Below are positions 39,464-48,044 of a DNA stretch of 48,044 nucleotides, piece by piece (the first letter of the stretch is position 1; each line of letters opens with the position of its first letter). The notes below the pieces were generated by a model. It made no database searches and was not told where the DNA came from. It was given only the letters and a program-made list of their open reading frames with translations. The position numbers and the translations under genes were made by a program. Location: positions 1 to 48,044 of the forward strand of contig JAGYNR010000005.1 of the NCBI GenBank assembly GCA_018399715.1. The letters run 5' to 3'. The DNA comes from Desulfobacterales bacterium (GTDB lineage: Bacteria > Desulfobacterota > Desulfobacteria > Desulfobacterales > SKZT01).

Positions 39464-39934
39464 ATGGAACAAGGAGAGAAAAATATCAATAAAAACATAC
39501 TTATTGCAGTGGATGATTCCGAGAATTCCCATCGGGCCGTAACATATGTGGGACAAATGCTTGGGGATGCACATGGCTTTAAAGTGATGATTCTTCATGT
39601 GATAGCCGCTCCGGAGGATGATTATTTTTCATCCGGGGAAGAGCGGGATCAATGGCTCAAACAACGTCAAAAAAGTATAGATGACATGCTGGAAGAATAC
39701 CGGAATGAACTGATAAAGGCAGGGTTTAACCCAGAAAACGTTTCGGTGCGGTCTATGTTGAAATACTGTCCCTCGATGGCTGAATGTATCCTGGCGGAAA
39801 GAGATGATACCCAGTATTCAACTATTGTTGTAGGAAGACAGGGGATCTCGCGAAGTGAGGAGTTTTTGTTCGGAAGTGTCTCCAGCAAAATTGTAACGCA
39901 TGCACGAAAATGCACAGTATGGGTAGTGGAATAA
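39464..39934 (+). CDS. Universal stress protein (UspA family)
   Basis: NILIAVDDSENSHRAVTYVGQM; YSTIVVGRQGISRSEEFLFGSVSSKIVTHARKCTVWVV. Confidence 0.93.
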   Translation: MEQGEKNINKNILIAVDDSENSHRAVTYVGQMLGDAHGFKVMILHVIAAPEDDYFSSGEERDQWLKQRQKSIDDMLEEYRNELIKAGFNPENVSVRSMLKYCPSMAECILAERDDTQYSTIVVGRQGISRSEEFLFGSVSSKIVTHARKCTVWVVE

Positions 39935-40020
39935 TTTTATCCGGTACTTTGTCTAACTTCTTGACTTTATAGTATGACTTATTATTATCTGTTTTTAGGT
40001 TATACAACAGCAAATAACAC

Positions 40021-40413
40021 TTGGATAATGAATCGGGGGACATAGCGATGTCGTCAAAAAGTGGAAGACCAAAGAGTTTTGATACAATGGTGAAATATTT
40101 TCTACGATATTATAATATTCCCACCAAAAAGGATTTAGAAAAAATAAATGCCAAAATGGATCATTTAGAAAACTTGATTCATCAGAAAAAATACGGAGAA
40201 GTAGCGGGCAATTACCGAAGTAAGTATGGAAATACAGCTTCCGGAGTTGTTTTGGGGGTAATTAAAAATGCACAAGATGGTATCCGGTTTGCACAGCTTA
40301 AAGAACAGACAGGCTTCGAGGAGAAAAAATTAAGAAATATTGTATTTCGGTTAAACAAGCTCGGAAAAATTAAAACGAAATCGAGAGGTGTGTATATTCC
40401 GACAGACAAATAG
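40021..40413 (+). CDS. Hypothetical protein with C-terminal winged-helix-like region (start possibly 40048)
   Basis: KNAQDGIRFAQLKEQTGFEEKKLRNIVFRLNKLGKIKTKSRGVYIP resembles a wHTH. Confidence 0.6.
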   Translation: MDNESGDIAMSSKSGRPKSFDTMVKYFLRYYNIPTKKDLEKINAKMDHLENLIHQKKYGEVAGNYRSKYGNTASGVVLGVIKNAQDGIRFAQLKEQTGFEEKKLRNIVFRLNKLGKIKTKSRGVYIPTDK

Positions 40414-40549
40414 TTTAAAAAACTACCGGTTGTTAGTTAACAGGAGATAAGTTGCTAAATGATTAAAACATTAACGCCACTTCACCAATACCCCGAAATA
40501 CCTGTCGGTACGTCAACGGATTTACCTGTTATCGATTCGAATTTTAAAA

Positions 40550-40626
40550 TGGGGTGAGTGAAGGGACTTGAACCCTCGACAACCGGGGCCACAACCCGGT
40601 GCTCTACCAACTGAGCTACACCCACC
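40550..40626 (-). tRNA. tRNA-His (anticodon GTG), CCA encoded
   Basis: Reverse strand GGTGGGTGTAGCTCAGTTGGTAGAGCACCGGGTTGTGGCCCCGGTTGTCGAGGGTTCAAGTCCCTTCACTCACCCCA; cloverleaf folds by eye with the G-1:C73 pair characteristic of tRNA-His. Confidence 0.95.
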
Positions 40627-40765
40627 ATACACATTTCATTTTTTAAAAAAATATTTTATAACAAAATAATTTCGATCTTTCAAGTATTTTATTTTTATCC
40701 GGCAATTCTGATTTTGGAAAATCCCACACGGCATTTTTAAACATAGAGGATGCATCCATATAAAT

Positions 40766-40908
40766 AGTGCCTGAACGAAAACTAGAATTTTTCGTTAAGA
40801 TCAAGGAAGACGAAAATTTTAACCACAGACATACTTTGAGTATTTCGAGGATTAAAATTTAAGTCTGACGCAGATATTGGCGAAAAAGACAGTTTTCGTT
40901 CAGGCACT
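40766..40908 (+). repeat. Full-length MITE-like element copy B (143 bp)
   Basis: AGTGCCTGAACGAAAACT...AGTTTTCGTTCAGGCACT: 18-bp perfect terminal inverted repeats, flanked by AAAT at 40762-40765 and 40909-40912. Confidence 0.93.
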
Positions 40909-40944
40909 AAATAAGCGTATAAACGAATACAGATCAAAATTGAT

Positions 40945-41262
40945 ATGTTTTTGATGGAAAAGTTGTTATTGACCGACCTTACCTCATGCTATAATATGAC
41001 TTTCGATTTTGGTACGACCAAAGTTATTTTAAAAATTTCAATTAAATTTTCAGGGGGAAAATTGTCCCGGTTTTATATTTTTATTATCAGAGCAGTTTTG
41101 GGAATTGTAATCGCTGTATTTTTGACCCGAATGTTTTATGGCCGTGTAGATTTTGTTTATGTGGCGGGGTTGGCGATTTTTATGGTAGGGCTGGCATATG
41201 TTCTCGAGTACTGGCGGAAAAAGAAACAAAGTGAAAGCAATACAGGGGAGCATCTGGGTTGA
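40945..41262 (+). CDS. Small hypothetical membrane protein (start uncertain, may begin near 41060)
   Basis: FYIFIIRAVLGIVIAVFLTRMF and FVYVAGLAIFMVGLAYVLEYW: two TM segments; overlaps selB start by 4 bp. Confidence 0.5.
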   Translation: MFLMEKLLLTDLTSCYNMTFDFGTTKVILKISIKFSGGKLSRFYIFIIRAVLGIVIAVFLTRMFYGRVDFVYVAGLAIFMVGLAYVLEYWRKKKQSESNTGEHLG

Positions 41263-43169
41263 AAAGAATTATACTGGGAACAGCCGGCCATATTGATCAC
41301 GGCAAAACAACACTGATCAAGGCAGTAACCGGTATTAATACTGACCGTCTGAAGGAAGAACAACAACGCGGCATTACGATTGAGTTGGGATTTGCATCTT
41401 TGCCTCTTCCCAGCGGGCAGTTACTGGGCATTGTGGATGTCCCCGGCCATGAAAGATTTATAAAAAATATGGTGGCGGGCGCTACGGGAATTGATATCGT
41501 GGTCATGGTTATTGCTGCAGATGAAGGCGTGATGCCTCAGACCAGGGAGCATCTGGAAATTTGTGAACTTCTTGGAATACAATATGGATTTGTGGTTTTA
41601 ACCAAAATCGACATGGTTGATGAGGAATGGCTGGAACTGGTAATGGAAGATGTGGAAACCACGGTTGAAGGAACTTTTCTGGAAAATTCTCCGATCGTGC
41701 CCGTTTCTTCGGTTACCGGGGAAGGGCTTGATGAGTTTATTAAAATATTGGATGAATTTTGCACCCGGGTTCCCGCCCGCACATCGGCAGGACTATTTAG
41801 GCTTCCCATTGACCGGGTTTTCAGCATGAAAGGTTTCGGAACGGTGATCACCGGAACGCTTATTTCAGGAAGTGTATCGGTCGGGGATACTGTGATGTTG
41901 TTTCCTTCCCGAATTTCTGCAAAAGTCCGGGGCCTTCAGGTTCACAATCAGAGCGTCAATACTGCTGAGGCCGGGATGCGCACCGCTATTAATTTTCAAG
42001 GACTGGAAAAAGGTTCGGTAAACCGGGGTGATGTTCTGTCAGAACCTGATGCGTTGAACCCCGGCTATATGTTGGATGTATATCTTCATTACCTCGGGAG
42101 TAATAAAAAACCACTTAAAAACCGTACGCGTGTGCGATTTCATTCCGGGACCAACGAGATCCTCGGGTTATTAATTTTGCTGGACCAGGAAGAACTTGCA
42201 CCGGGAGAAAAGACGGCTGCCCAACTTCGGCTGGAGTATCCGGCGGCATTAATCAAAGAAGATCGGTTTGTGCTTCGCAGCTATTCCCCGGTGAGAACCA
42301 TCGGCGGCGGAATTGTGCTTAACCCCCTGCCCATAAAACACAAACGATTTAAACCGCAGGTTCTGGAAGACCTTAAAGGTCTCCGAAACTGGTCAGCCGA
42401 AGATGTTGTTTTATATCATTGCAGGGAATCCGGTTATAATGGTGTTTTGTTTTCAGACCTGCGGCTGATGACCAATGTCAACGAAAAACAACTCACTATG
42501 ATTCTTCAGGAATTGATGTCAGCCAAAAAAGTTCTTCTGGTTGACAGGGAAGGCCGGTTGTATGTCCACCATGACACTGTTGATGATTTAAAACTTCAGG
42601 CACAGGTATATCTTGAGCGATACCATGAAAATCATCCGCTTAAACCAGGAATATCAAGGGAAGAGCTTAAATCAAGGCTTCCTAAGCCTATGAGCGTAAA
42701 ATTATTTAATTTGCTTCTCAATCAGATGATCAAGGATGCCATCATTGTTCAGGAAGGAGAAAGTGTGCGCTTAAAAAGCCACAAGGTCTCCTTAAAAGCG
42801 GATCAGACAGCTACCCGTGATAAATTGTTAAAAATATACAGGGATTCGGGTCTTAAGCCGCCCAATTTCAGCGATGTTGTAAAAAAAATTGAAGAAGCCT
42901 CTGCGGGCGTTAAAGAGGTTTTAATGCATCTGGTCAGCGAGGGTCATCTGGTAAAAATAACAGATGAACTGTTTTTTGATTCCCTGGCAATAGAGAAGTT
43001 GAAAAAACGACTGGTGGAATATTTGCAAAAGCACGGAGAAATCAATACATCCGGGTTTAAGGACATGACCGGCGCTTCGCGTAAATATGTAATTCCGTTA
43101 ATGGAGTACTTTGATGCAAAAAACGTAACTATCAGGGTTGGAGATATCCGAAAATTAAGAAGCGGTTGA
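41259..43169 (+). CDS. selB: Selenocysteine-specific translation elongation factor (TTG start)
   Basis: [76 protein letters not shown]-terminal winged-helix repeats. Confidence 0.95.
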   Translation: MKRIILGTAGHIDHGKTTLIKAVTGINTDRLKEEQQRGITIELGFASLPLPSGQLLGIVDVPGHERFIKNMVAGATGIDIVVMVIAADEGVMPQTREHLEICELLGIQYGFVVLTKIDMVDEEWLELVMEDVETTVEGTFLENSPIVPVSSVTGEGLDEFIKILDEFCTRVPARTSAGLFRLPIDRVFSMKGFGTVITGTLISGSVSVGDTVMLFPSRISAKVRGLQVHNQSVNTAEAGMRTAINFQGLEKGSVNRGDVLSEPDALNPGYMLDVYLHYLGSNKKPLKNRTRVRFHSGTNEILGLLILLDQEELAPGEKTAAQLRLEYPAALIKEDRFVLRSYSPVRTIGGGIVLNPLPIKHKRFKPQVLEDLKGLRNWSAEDVVLYHCRESGYNGVLFSDLRLMTNVNEKQLTMILQELMSAKKVLLVDREGRLYVHHDTVDDLKLQAQVYLERYHENHPLKPGISREELKSRLPKPMSVKLFNLLLNQMIKDAIIVQEGESVRLKSHKVSLKADQTATRDKLLKIYRDSGLKPPNFSDVVKKIEEASAGVKEVLMHLVSEGHLVKITDELFFDSLAIEKLKKRLVEYLQKHGEINTSGFKDMTGASRKYVIPLMEYFDAKNVTIRVGDIRKLRSG

Positions 43170-43175
43170 AAAGTT

Positions 43176-43206
43176 CATGCGGGAGGGCCGGGGTGGGGGT
43201 GATCAG
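43176..43206 (-). repeat. GC-rich REP-like half-element remnant
   Basis: CATGCGGGAGGGCCGGGGTGGGGGTGATCAG; reverse reading gives ITPTPALPHE, the pattern of CCCTCACCCC(G)GCCCTCTCCCGCA-type repeats. Confidence 0.45.
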
Positions 43207-43219
43207 GTGTATTGAGTAA

Positions 43220-43258
43220 GCAGATATTGGCGAAAAAGACAGTTTTCGTTCAGGCACT
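43220..43258 (+). repeat. One-ended MITE-like remnant F
   Basis: GCAGATATTGGCGAAAAAGACAGTTTTCGTTCAGGCACT, identical to the copy B right end. Confidence 0.85.
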
Positions 43259-43312
43259 AAATAAAAAATCATATCGAAATCAGGACAGTCGTCAGCTATC
43301 AGGGGAGAAGTC

Positions 43313-44437
43313 ATGAATTTATCAGGAAAACGTTTAATTGTCGGTGTATTGGGAGCTCTTGTGTTGCTTTGGGTGATTAGCACTATTGTCGGATTTTTTG
43401 GGTCCCCTGAAGACGATCAGCTCGGCAAAAATGTTCAGGTTACTGAGCGCCCCGGTATCAATCAGCATTCGGATTCAAGCCATATGGCGGATAGTTCCTC
43501 CCGTGCTCAAAAAACTGAAAGCCATGCGACACCAAACCATGACAATGCTCCGGAAACCCCGACCGCATCCTATGACATGTCATCTCGTTCGTCTGAAGCG
43601 GAAACACCAGAAAAAACGGCGGAAAAACTTCATATTCCGAAATTGCCGGAAGATACGCATCTTCCGTCTCCCAAAGCCGAGAGCAGCAGGCCGGGGGTTG
43701 CATTAACCCAGGCCATAATAGAACCAATGCGAAAAGAACTGGAAGAACGATGGTGGGGATGGAGACCCAACGATATCATTAACTTAACGGATAATGTGGA
43801 CAACTTTCAACTAGGGGTACTGGAGGTGACCAGGAGGGCAGTCGTTGCATTGGCAGACCGTCTTGCCCGAACCGGCAGCGCGTCTTCTTATGATCCCAAT
43901 CTCGAAAATGCCATGAACTGGTTCATGGTTAAAGCTGATGCCTACTGGTTCCCTACACCTGAATCCAAATACAAAGAAGGGCTCCAGGATCTGGCGTCTT
44001 ATAAAAGAAGGCTTGAAAACGGCCAGGGAAATTTTTATACACGATCGGATAACCTGATTCCTATGTTGTCAACATTTGAGGATCTTCTAGGCAGTTGTGA
44101 TGAAAACCTGGTTAAGGAGTTTGAAGATGATGGTACCAAGGTCAGTTTTTTTAAGGCGGATGATTATTTTTATTATGCCAAGGGGGTGGCGTCCGCCATG
44201 CACGGCATTCTGGAGGCTATTCACGTGGATTTTGAGGAGATGGTTCATAGCCGGGGCGCAACTGAAGTACTTCATCACGCCATTTTATCCTGTCATCATG
44301 CGGCGGTAATTGACCCCTGGCTCATTTTAAACAGTGATCTGAGCAGTATTTTTGCCAACCACCGCGCCAATATGGCTGCTCCCATCAGTCACGCCCGTTA
44401 TTATTTGGGGGTTTTAATAAAAGTTCTGTCAACCTGA
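43313..44437 (+). CDS. DUF2333-like membrane-anchored protein
   Basis: N-terminal TM MNLSGKRLIVGVLGALVLLWVISTIVGFF; RWWGWRPNDIINLTDNVDNFQLGVLEVTRRAVVALADRLARTG. Confidence 0.7.
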   Translation: MNLSGKRLIVGVLGALVLLWVISTIVGFFGSPEDDQLGKNVQVTERPGINQHSDSSHMADSSSRAQKTESHATPNHDNAPETPTASYDMSSRSSEAETPEKTAEKLHIPKLPEDTHLPSPKAESSRPGVALTQAIIEPMRKELEERWWGWRPNDIINLTDNVDNFQLGVLEVTRRAVVALADRLARTGSASSYDPNLENAMNWFMVKADAYWFPTPESKYKEGLQDLASYKRRLENGQGNFYTRSDNLIPMLSTFEDLLGSCDENLVKEFEDDGTKVSFFKADDYFYYAKGVASAMHGILEAIHVDFEEMVHSRGATEVLHHAILSCHHAAVIDPWLILNSDLSSIFANHRANMAAPISHARYYLGVLIKVLST

Positions 44438-44446
44438 TCCGGTGAT

Positions 44447-45604
44447 TTGTTATGTATGAATAAACGTATATCCGAACATGCCGGCCTGTATATTCATATT
44501 CCGTTTTGCATATGTAAGTGTCCCTATTGTGACTTTTTCTCCATAACAAACCATTCTTTGAAACAGGCTTTTTTGGAGGCGCTCTTCAGAGAAATGGATT
44601 TGTATAAAGGGTTGTCGGAATCTTTTAACTCCATATACATTGGCGGCGGGACGCCGTCCGTGCTGACACCTGAAGAAATATCTTGTGTATTGAAGCAGGT
44701 GTATGCCGGTTTTGTTATCGAAGATAACGCTGAGATCACGATGGAAGTCAACCCCGGTACCATCGATGATAAAACCTGCCTGGGATACAAAAATGCAGGG
44801 GTAAACCGTCTCAATATCGGTGTACAATCCTTTTCCGATAATCACCTGAAATTTTTGGGACGCATTCACTCGGCGGCGCAAAGCCGGGCTGCCATTGAAA
44901 CTGCCCGAAAAGCGGGGTTTCATAATTTAGGAATTGATCTGATCTATTGCCTGCCGAACCAGAGCCTAAATGACTGGAAGAAAGATTTAAAAGCGGCTGT
45001 CCGGTTCAAACCCGACCATCTTTCCTGTTACCTGCTGACCTTTGAGCCCGGCACACCGCTTACCAAAGACATGGAAAAGGGGATATATCCCTTTCCGGAT
45101 GAAAACATTTCCCGGATAATGTTTCTGTTCACCATCAGATTTCTGGAAACCCAGGGGTATTTGCAATATGAAATATCCAATTTTGCCCGAGTCGGCGAAA
45201 AAAATCCCCGTCATTTTGAATCCCGCCATAACCGGAAATACTGGAATTTTGTACCCTACCTGGGTCTTGGACCTTCGGCGCACTCCTATTTAAAATTAAG
45301 CCGGTTCTGGAATCACGCTTCAGTAACCCGGTATATTCAGGATTTGAAAAACGGAAAATTTCCTGTGGCGGGAAAGGAAATGATTAACCATGAACAACGC
45401 AAAATTGAGACCATTTTGCTGGGATTGAGAAAAAAAGAGGGGTTTTCCCTGAAACATTACCGGGATCAGTTCGGCCATACATTGCCGGCGGAAAAACTGT
45501 TACAACTTCAGCATAATGGATATCTGCAAAAATCTAATGATCGATGTGCATTGACACCCAAGGGGATGTGCATTTTAGACAGTATCTGCGAACTTTTGGC
45601 ATGA
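44447..45604 (+). CDS. hemW: Radical SAM family heme chaperone HemW (start possibly 44456)
   Basis: LYIHIPFCICKCPYCDFFS, YIGGGTPSVLTPEEI, EVNPGTIDDKTCLGYKNAGVNRLNIGVQSF. Confidence 0.94.
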   Translation: MLCMNKRISEHAGLYIHIPFCICKCPYCDFFSITNHSLKQAFLEALFREMDLYKGLSESFNSIYIGGGTPSVLTPEEISCVLKQVYAGFVIEDNAEITMEVNPGTIDDKTCLGYKNAGVNRLNIGVQSFSDNHLKFLGRIHSAAQSRAAIETARKAGFHNLGIDLIYCLPNQSLNDWKKDLKAAVRFKPDHLSCYLLTFEPGTPLTKDMEKGIYPFPDENISRIMFLFTIRFLETQGYLQYEISNFARVGEKNPRHFESRHNRKYWNFVPYLGLGPSAHSYLKLSRFWNHASVTRYIQDLKNGKFPVAGKEMINHEQRKIETILLGLRKKEGFSLKHYRDQFGHTLPAEKLLQLQHNGYLQKSNDRCALTPKGMCILDSICELLA

Positions 45605-45694
45605 GAAATTAAATGTAAAATGTGCCATTTTTAAAATTTGCCAGCCTTAATGTTTATTTTAGGGTTTATTTGTCATTATTCCGGGGAATCTGAT

Positions 45695-46660
45695 ATGAAC
45701 TTACTCCAGGAGAACAAACACCTGAAAGCTATCCTGCATTCTAAACGTGCTAATATGTATTACCTTGAACATTGTCGGGTGTTGGTCCATGGGGGTCGGG
45801 TAGAATATCTGACCCAGGATCAGGACAGACAGGCTTATTGGAATATACCGATTGCCAATACCACCGTAATCTTGCTGGGTACCGGTACTTCAATTACACA
45901 GGCAGCCGTAAGAATGCTATCAGCGGCAGGTGTTATGATCGGCTTTTGTGGAGGTGGGGGTACCCCTCTGTTTGCTGCTGCTGAAATTGAATGGCTTTCA
46001 CCTCAAAGTGAGTACCGTCCGACAGAATACATTCAAAAATGGTTTTCCTTCTGGTTCCAACCGGAAAAACGTCTTGAAGCTGCTAAATTAATGCAGAAAC
46101 ACAGACTCAATAATATTAAATCCATTTGGCAAAAAGAGCTGCTTTACCAGGAATATGGTCTTTATATTGATGATCCGGCCATGGAAACAACTCTCCACAG
46201 ATTACAAAAAGCGTTAGATACGGCTGAAAGTGCTCAACATCTTTTTGAAACTGAGGCCAGAGCAACAAAAGCAATTTACGCTTATGTTGCAGAAACAACC
46301 AGGTATGGAAAGTTTACCCGTGATCATTCTGGTGGGGACAAGGCCAATATTTTTCTAAATCATGGTAATTATCTGCTTTATGGTCAGGCTGCAGCCGCTC
46401 TATGGGTTCTTGGGATACCTTATGGTTTTGCCGTAATGCATGGTAAAACAAGACGCGGGGCTTTGGTTTTTGATATTGCGGATCTGGTTAAGGATGCCAT
46501 AGTTCTGCCGACAGCTTTTATTTGTGCCATTCGTGGAGATAGAGAACAGGGATTTCGTGATACCGTTATTGATCTGCTGACCAAACAAAAAACTATAGAT
46601 TTGATGATTGATTCATTAAAAACGATTTGTAGGGATTTTGCACAGCCAGAGCCATTATGA
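45695..46660 (+). CDS. cas1: CRISPR-associated endonuclease Cas1, type I-F
   Basis: LHSKRANMYYLEHCRVLVHGGRVEYL, NTTVILLGTGTSITQAAVRMLSAAGVMIGFCGGGGTPLF, FTRDHSGGDKANIFLNHGNYLLYGQAAAAL. Confidence 0.94.
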   Translation: MNLLQENKHLKAILHSKRANMYYLEHCRVLVHGGRVEYLTQDQDRQAYWNIPIANTTVILLGTGTSITQAAVRMLSAAGVMIGFCGGGGTPLFAAAEIEWLSPQSEYRPTEYIQKWFSFWFQPEKRLEAAKLMQKHRLNNIKSIWQKELLYQEYGLYIDDPAMETTLHRLQKALDTAESAQHLFETEARATKAIYAYVAETTRYGKFTRDHSGGDKANIFLNHGNYLLYGQAAAALWVLGIPYGFAVMHGKTRRGALVFDIADLVKDAIVLPTAFICAIRGDREQGFRDTVIDLLTKQKTIDLMIDSLKTICRDFAQPEPL

Positions 46661-48044
46661 TTATTATTTTTGTTTCCGAATGTGAAAAAAAGGCAAGAAA
46701 GACTACCTTCCAGATTTTGGATAACTTTGCTGAACGGATAGGCCGTTCAACCTGGAAAACTAGAATGACAATGGAAGGTTTAAAATCTGTAAAAATACTT
46801 CTTAGCAAAAAAGCAACCCGGAATACTTCGGTAGCCTGTCATCGGGTTTTGGGATATACAAATACCAGATTACTGTGGATCGTCGGCAACAAAAGAAAAT
46901 TTAACCGTTATGGAATTATTCCTACCAACATTACCGGAACAGAATCTATTGGAATAACAGATAATGATTGGCACTACCTTGAATTAATCAAGGTTCTTAC
47001 TGCTATCGCTGCGCTTTTTCATGACTGGGGAAAGGCATGGAATGCATTTCAAAGCATGCTGAAAGACAATACCCATACCGACTATATTCGGCATGAATAT
47101 GTATCGTTGATACTGTGGGCAGCTTTTGTTCGTGAAAGAACAGCAGTTGAGTGGATGAGTGCATTGCGTGACAGCAAAAAACTAAATGAAAATTGTATTT
47201 TTGAGTGGCTAAACACATTTTCTTCAGAAAGCTCCCCATTTGATTTTCTTCCGGATCCAATATCAAAAACAATCGGTTGGTTAATAATAAGCCATCATCT
47301 TTTGCCGGATCCACCAAAAGACGATGCTTTTCAATATATTGAGGCGACAACTCTTTTGAATCAAATCAAACCTCATCATGGTTACATGAAAAAAATTCAG
47401 GACAGACCACTTCTTGAATTTCCAATCGGTTTGCCTTGTGGTCCGGCATGGCTCAAACAGGCGTCAAAATGGGCCAAAAGAGGACTGGAACAATTGGAAG
47501 TTCTTCAGTTAAAAACTGATACACTGAATTCTTTACTTCGTCCGATAGCCCATACGGCCCGATTAGCCGTGATGGTAGGTGATCATCTGAGTTCTTTTAA
47601 GGAGGAAAAACAAGACCGACACATTGAAAATAATCCTGAAAAACAGCTTTGGGCTAAATCTATAGGAAGGTCTGACAATAAATCTCCTGTTTTATTAGAG
47701 GAGCATCTTTTAGGGGTTACCAAAGAGGCATTGGCTTTTTGTCATTTTTTTCCGTACATGGAAAACAAGCTGGCATGTGTGGAATCTCCGGATTCAATTG
47801 AGAAAAGAGCTACCGGCGATTTTGCCTGGCAGGACAAAGCGACGGATTACATTCGTGGCAAAATCAAAGAAGTGGGACCAGACAGTTGTGGTTTTTTCGG
47901 TGTCAATATGGCTAGTACCGGTACTGGAAAAACATTTGGAAATGCCAAAATAATGCATGCTGTTCAGGGAGGAATGCTTCGGTACACGCTGGCACTTGGG
48001 TTGCGTACGCTGACACTACAGTCCGGAGATGAATACAGGGAAAG
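46657..48044 (+). CDS. cas3: Type I-F Cas2/3 fusion helicase-nuclease (partial, runs off right edge)
   Basis: Open frame from ATG 46657 (ATGA overlap with cas1): N-terminal Cas2-like MIIIFVSECEKKARKTTFQILDNFAERIGRSTWKTRMT; HD motif ALFHDWGKAWNAFQ; Walker A MASTGTGKT. Confidence 0.93.
   Translation, partial: MIIIFVSECEKKARKTTFQILDNFAERIGRSTWKTRMTMEGLKSVKILLSKKATRNTSVACHRVLGYTNTRLLWIVGNKRKFNRYGIIPTNITGTESIGITDNDWHYLELIKVLTAIAALFHDWGKAWNAFQSMLKDNTHTDYIRHEYVSLILWAAFVRERTAVEWMSALRDSKKLNENCIFEWLNTFSSESSPFDFLPDPISKTIGWLIISHHLLPDPPKDDAFQYIEATTLLNQIKPHHGYMKKIQDRPLLEFPIGLPCGPAWLKQASKWAKRGLEQLEVLQLKTDTLNSLLRPIAHTARLAVMVGDHLSSFKEEKQDRHIENNPEKQLWAKSIGRSDNKSPVLLEEHLLGVTKEALAFCHFFPYMENKLACVESPDSIEKRATGDFAWQDKATDYIRGKIKEVGPDSCGFFGVNMASTGTGKTFGNAKIMHAVQGGMLRYTLALGLRTLTLQSGDEYRE

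Noticed and set aside
41259-43169. Selenoprotein genes linked to selB
   Set aside because: No in-frame TGA with convincing flanking homology or SECIS-like hairpin was identified in this window; selB alone does not locate its targets.
45604-48044. CRISPR array near cas1
   Set aside because: No regularly spaced direct repeats are seen within the window.

Overview
48 kb chromosomal window, probably from a sulfate-reducing Desulfobacterota (inferred from gene content: Liv/PaaK block, HdrC-like protein, SelB, CooT). It is mostly housekeeping genes with a few accessory patches. From left to right: (1) a minus-strand biotin operon (bioA-bioB-FabZ-like-FabG-like-ACP-like, running off the left edge) with a BirA-type operator upstream; (2) an ADP-ribosylglycohydrolase; (3) a small toxin/antitoxin-like patch containing gene relics; (4) livFGMHK-ACT-phenylacetate-CoA ligase; (5) a holin-like membrane protein, TetR, YchF, an EF-G paralogue and an M48-TPR protease; (6) parA-parB-NYN-CooT-(IspH::UbiA fusion); (7) mlaE-F-D-C-A with a GGDEF-like extension on MlaF; (8) an SAH/MTA-type deaminase and adenine deaminase, then HU; (9) DUF1566, tandem HdrC-like, HIT, a B12-type radical SAM protein and Nnr; (10) a zinc-finger/J-domain protein, Usp, tRNA-His, SelB, a DUF2333-like protein and HemW; (11) the start of a type I-F CRISPR-Cas locus (cas1 and partial cas2/3; no array in the window). 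The strongest unlisted signal is a dispersed 143-bp MITE-like element: two full copies, one 38-bp deletion derivative and three one-ended remnants, with an 18-bp terminal inverted repeat and 4-bp target-site duplications. All family calls come from reading translations by eye; no database search was run.
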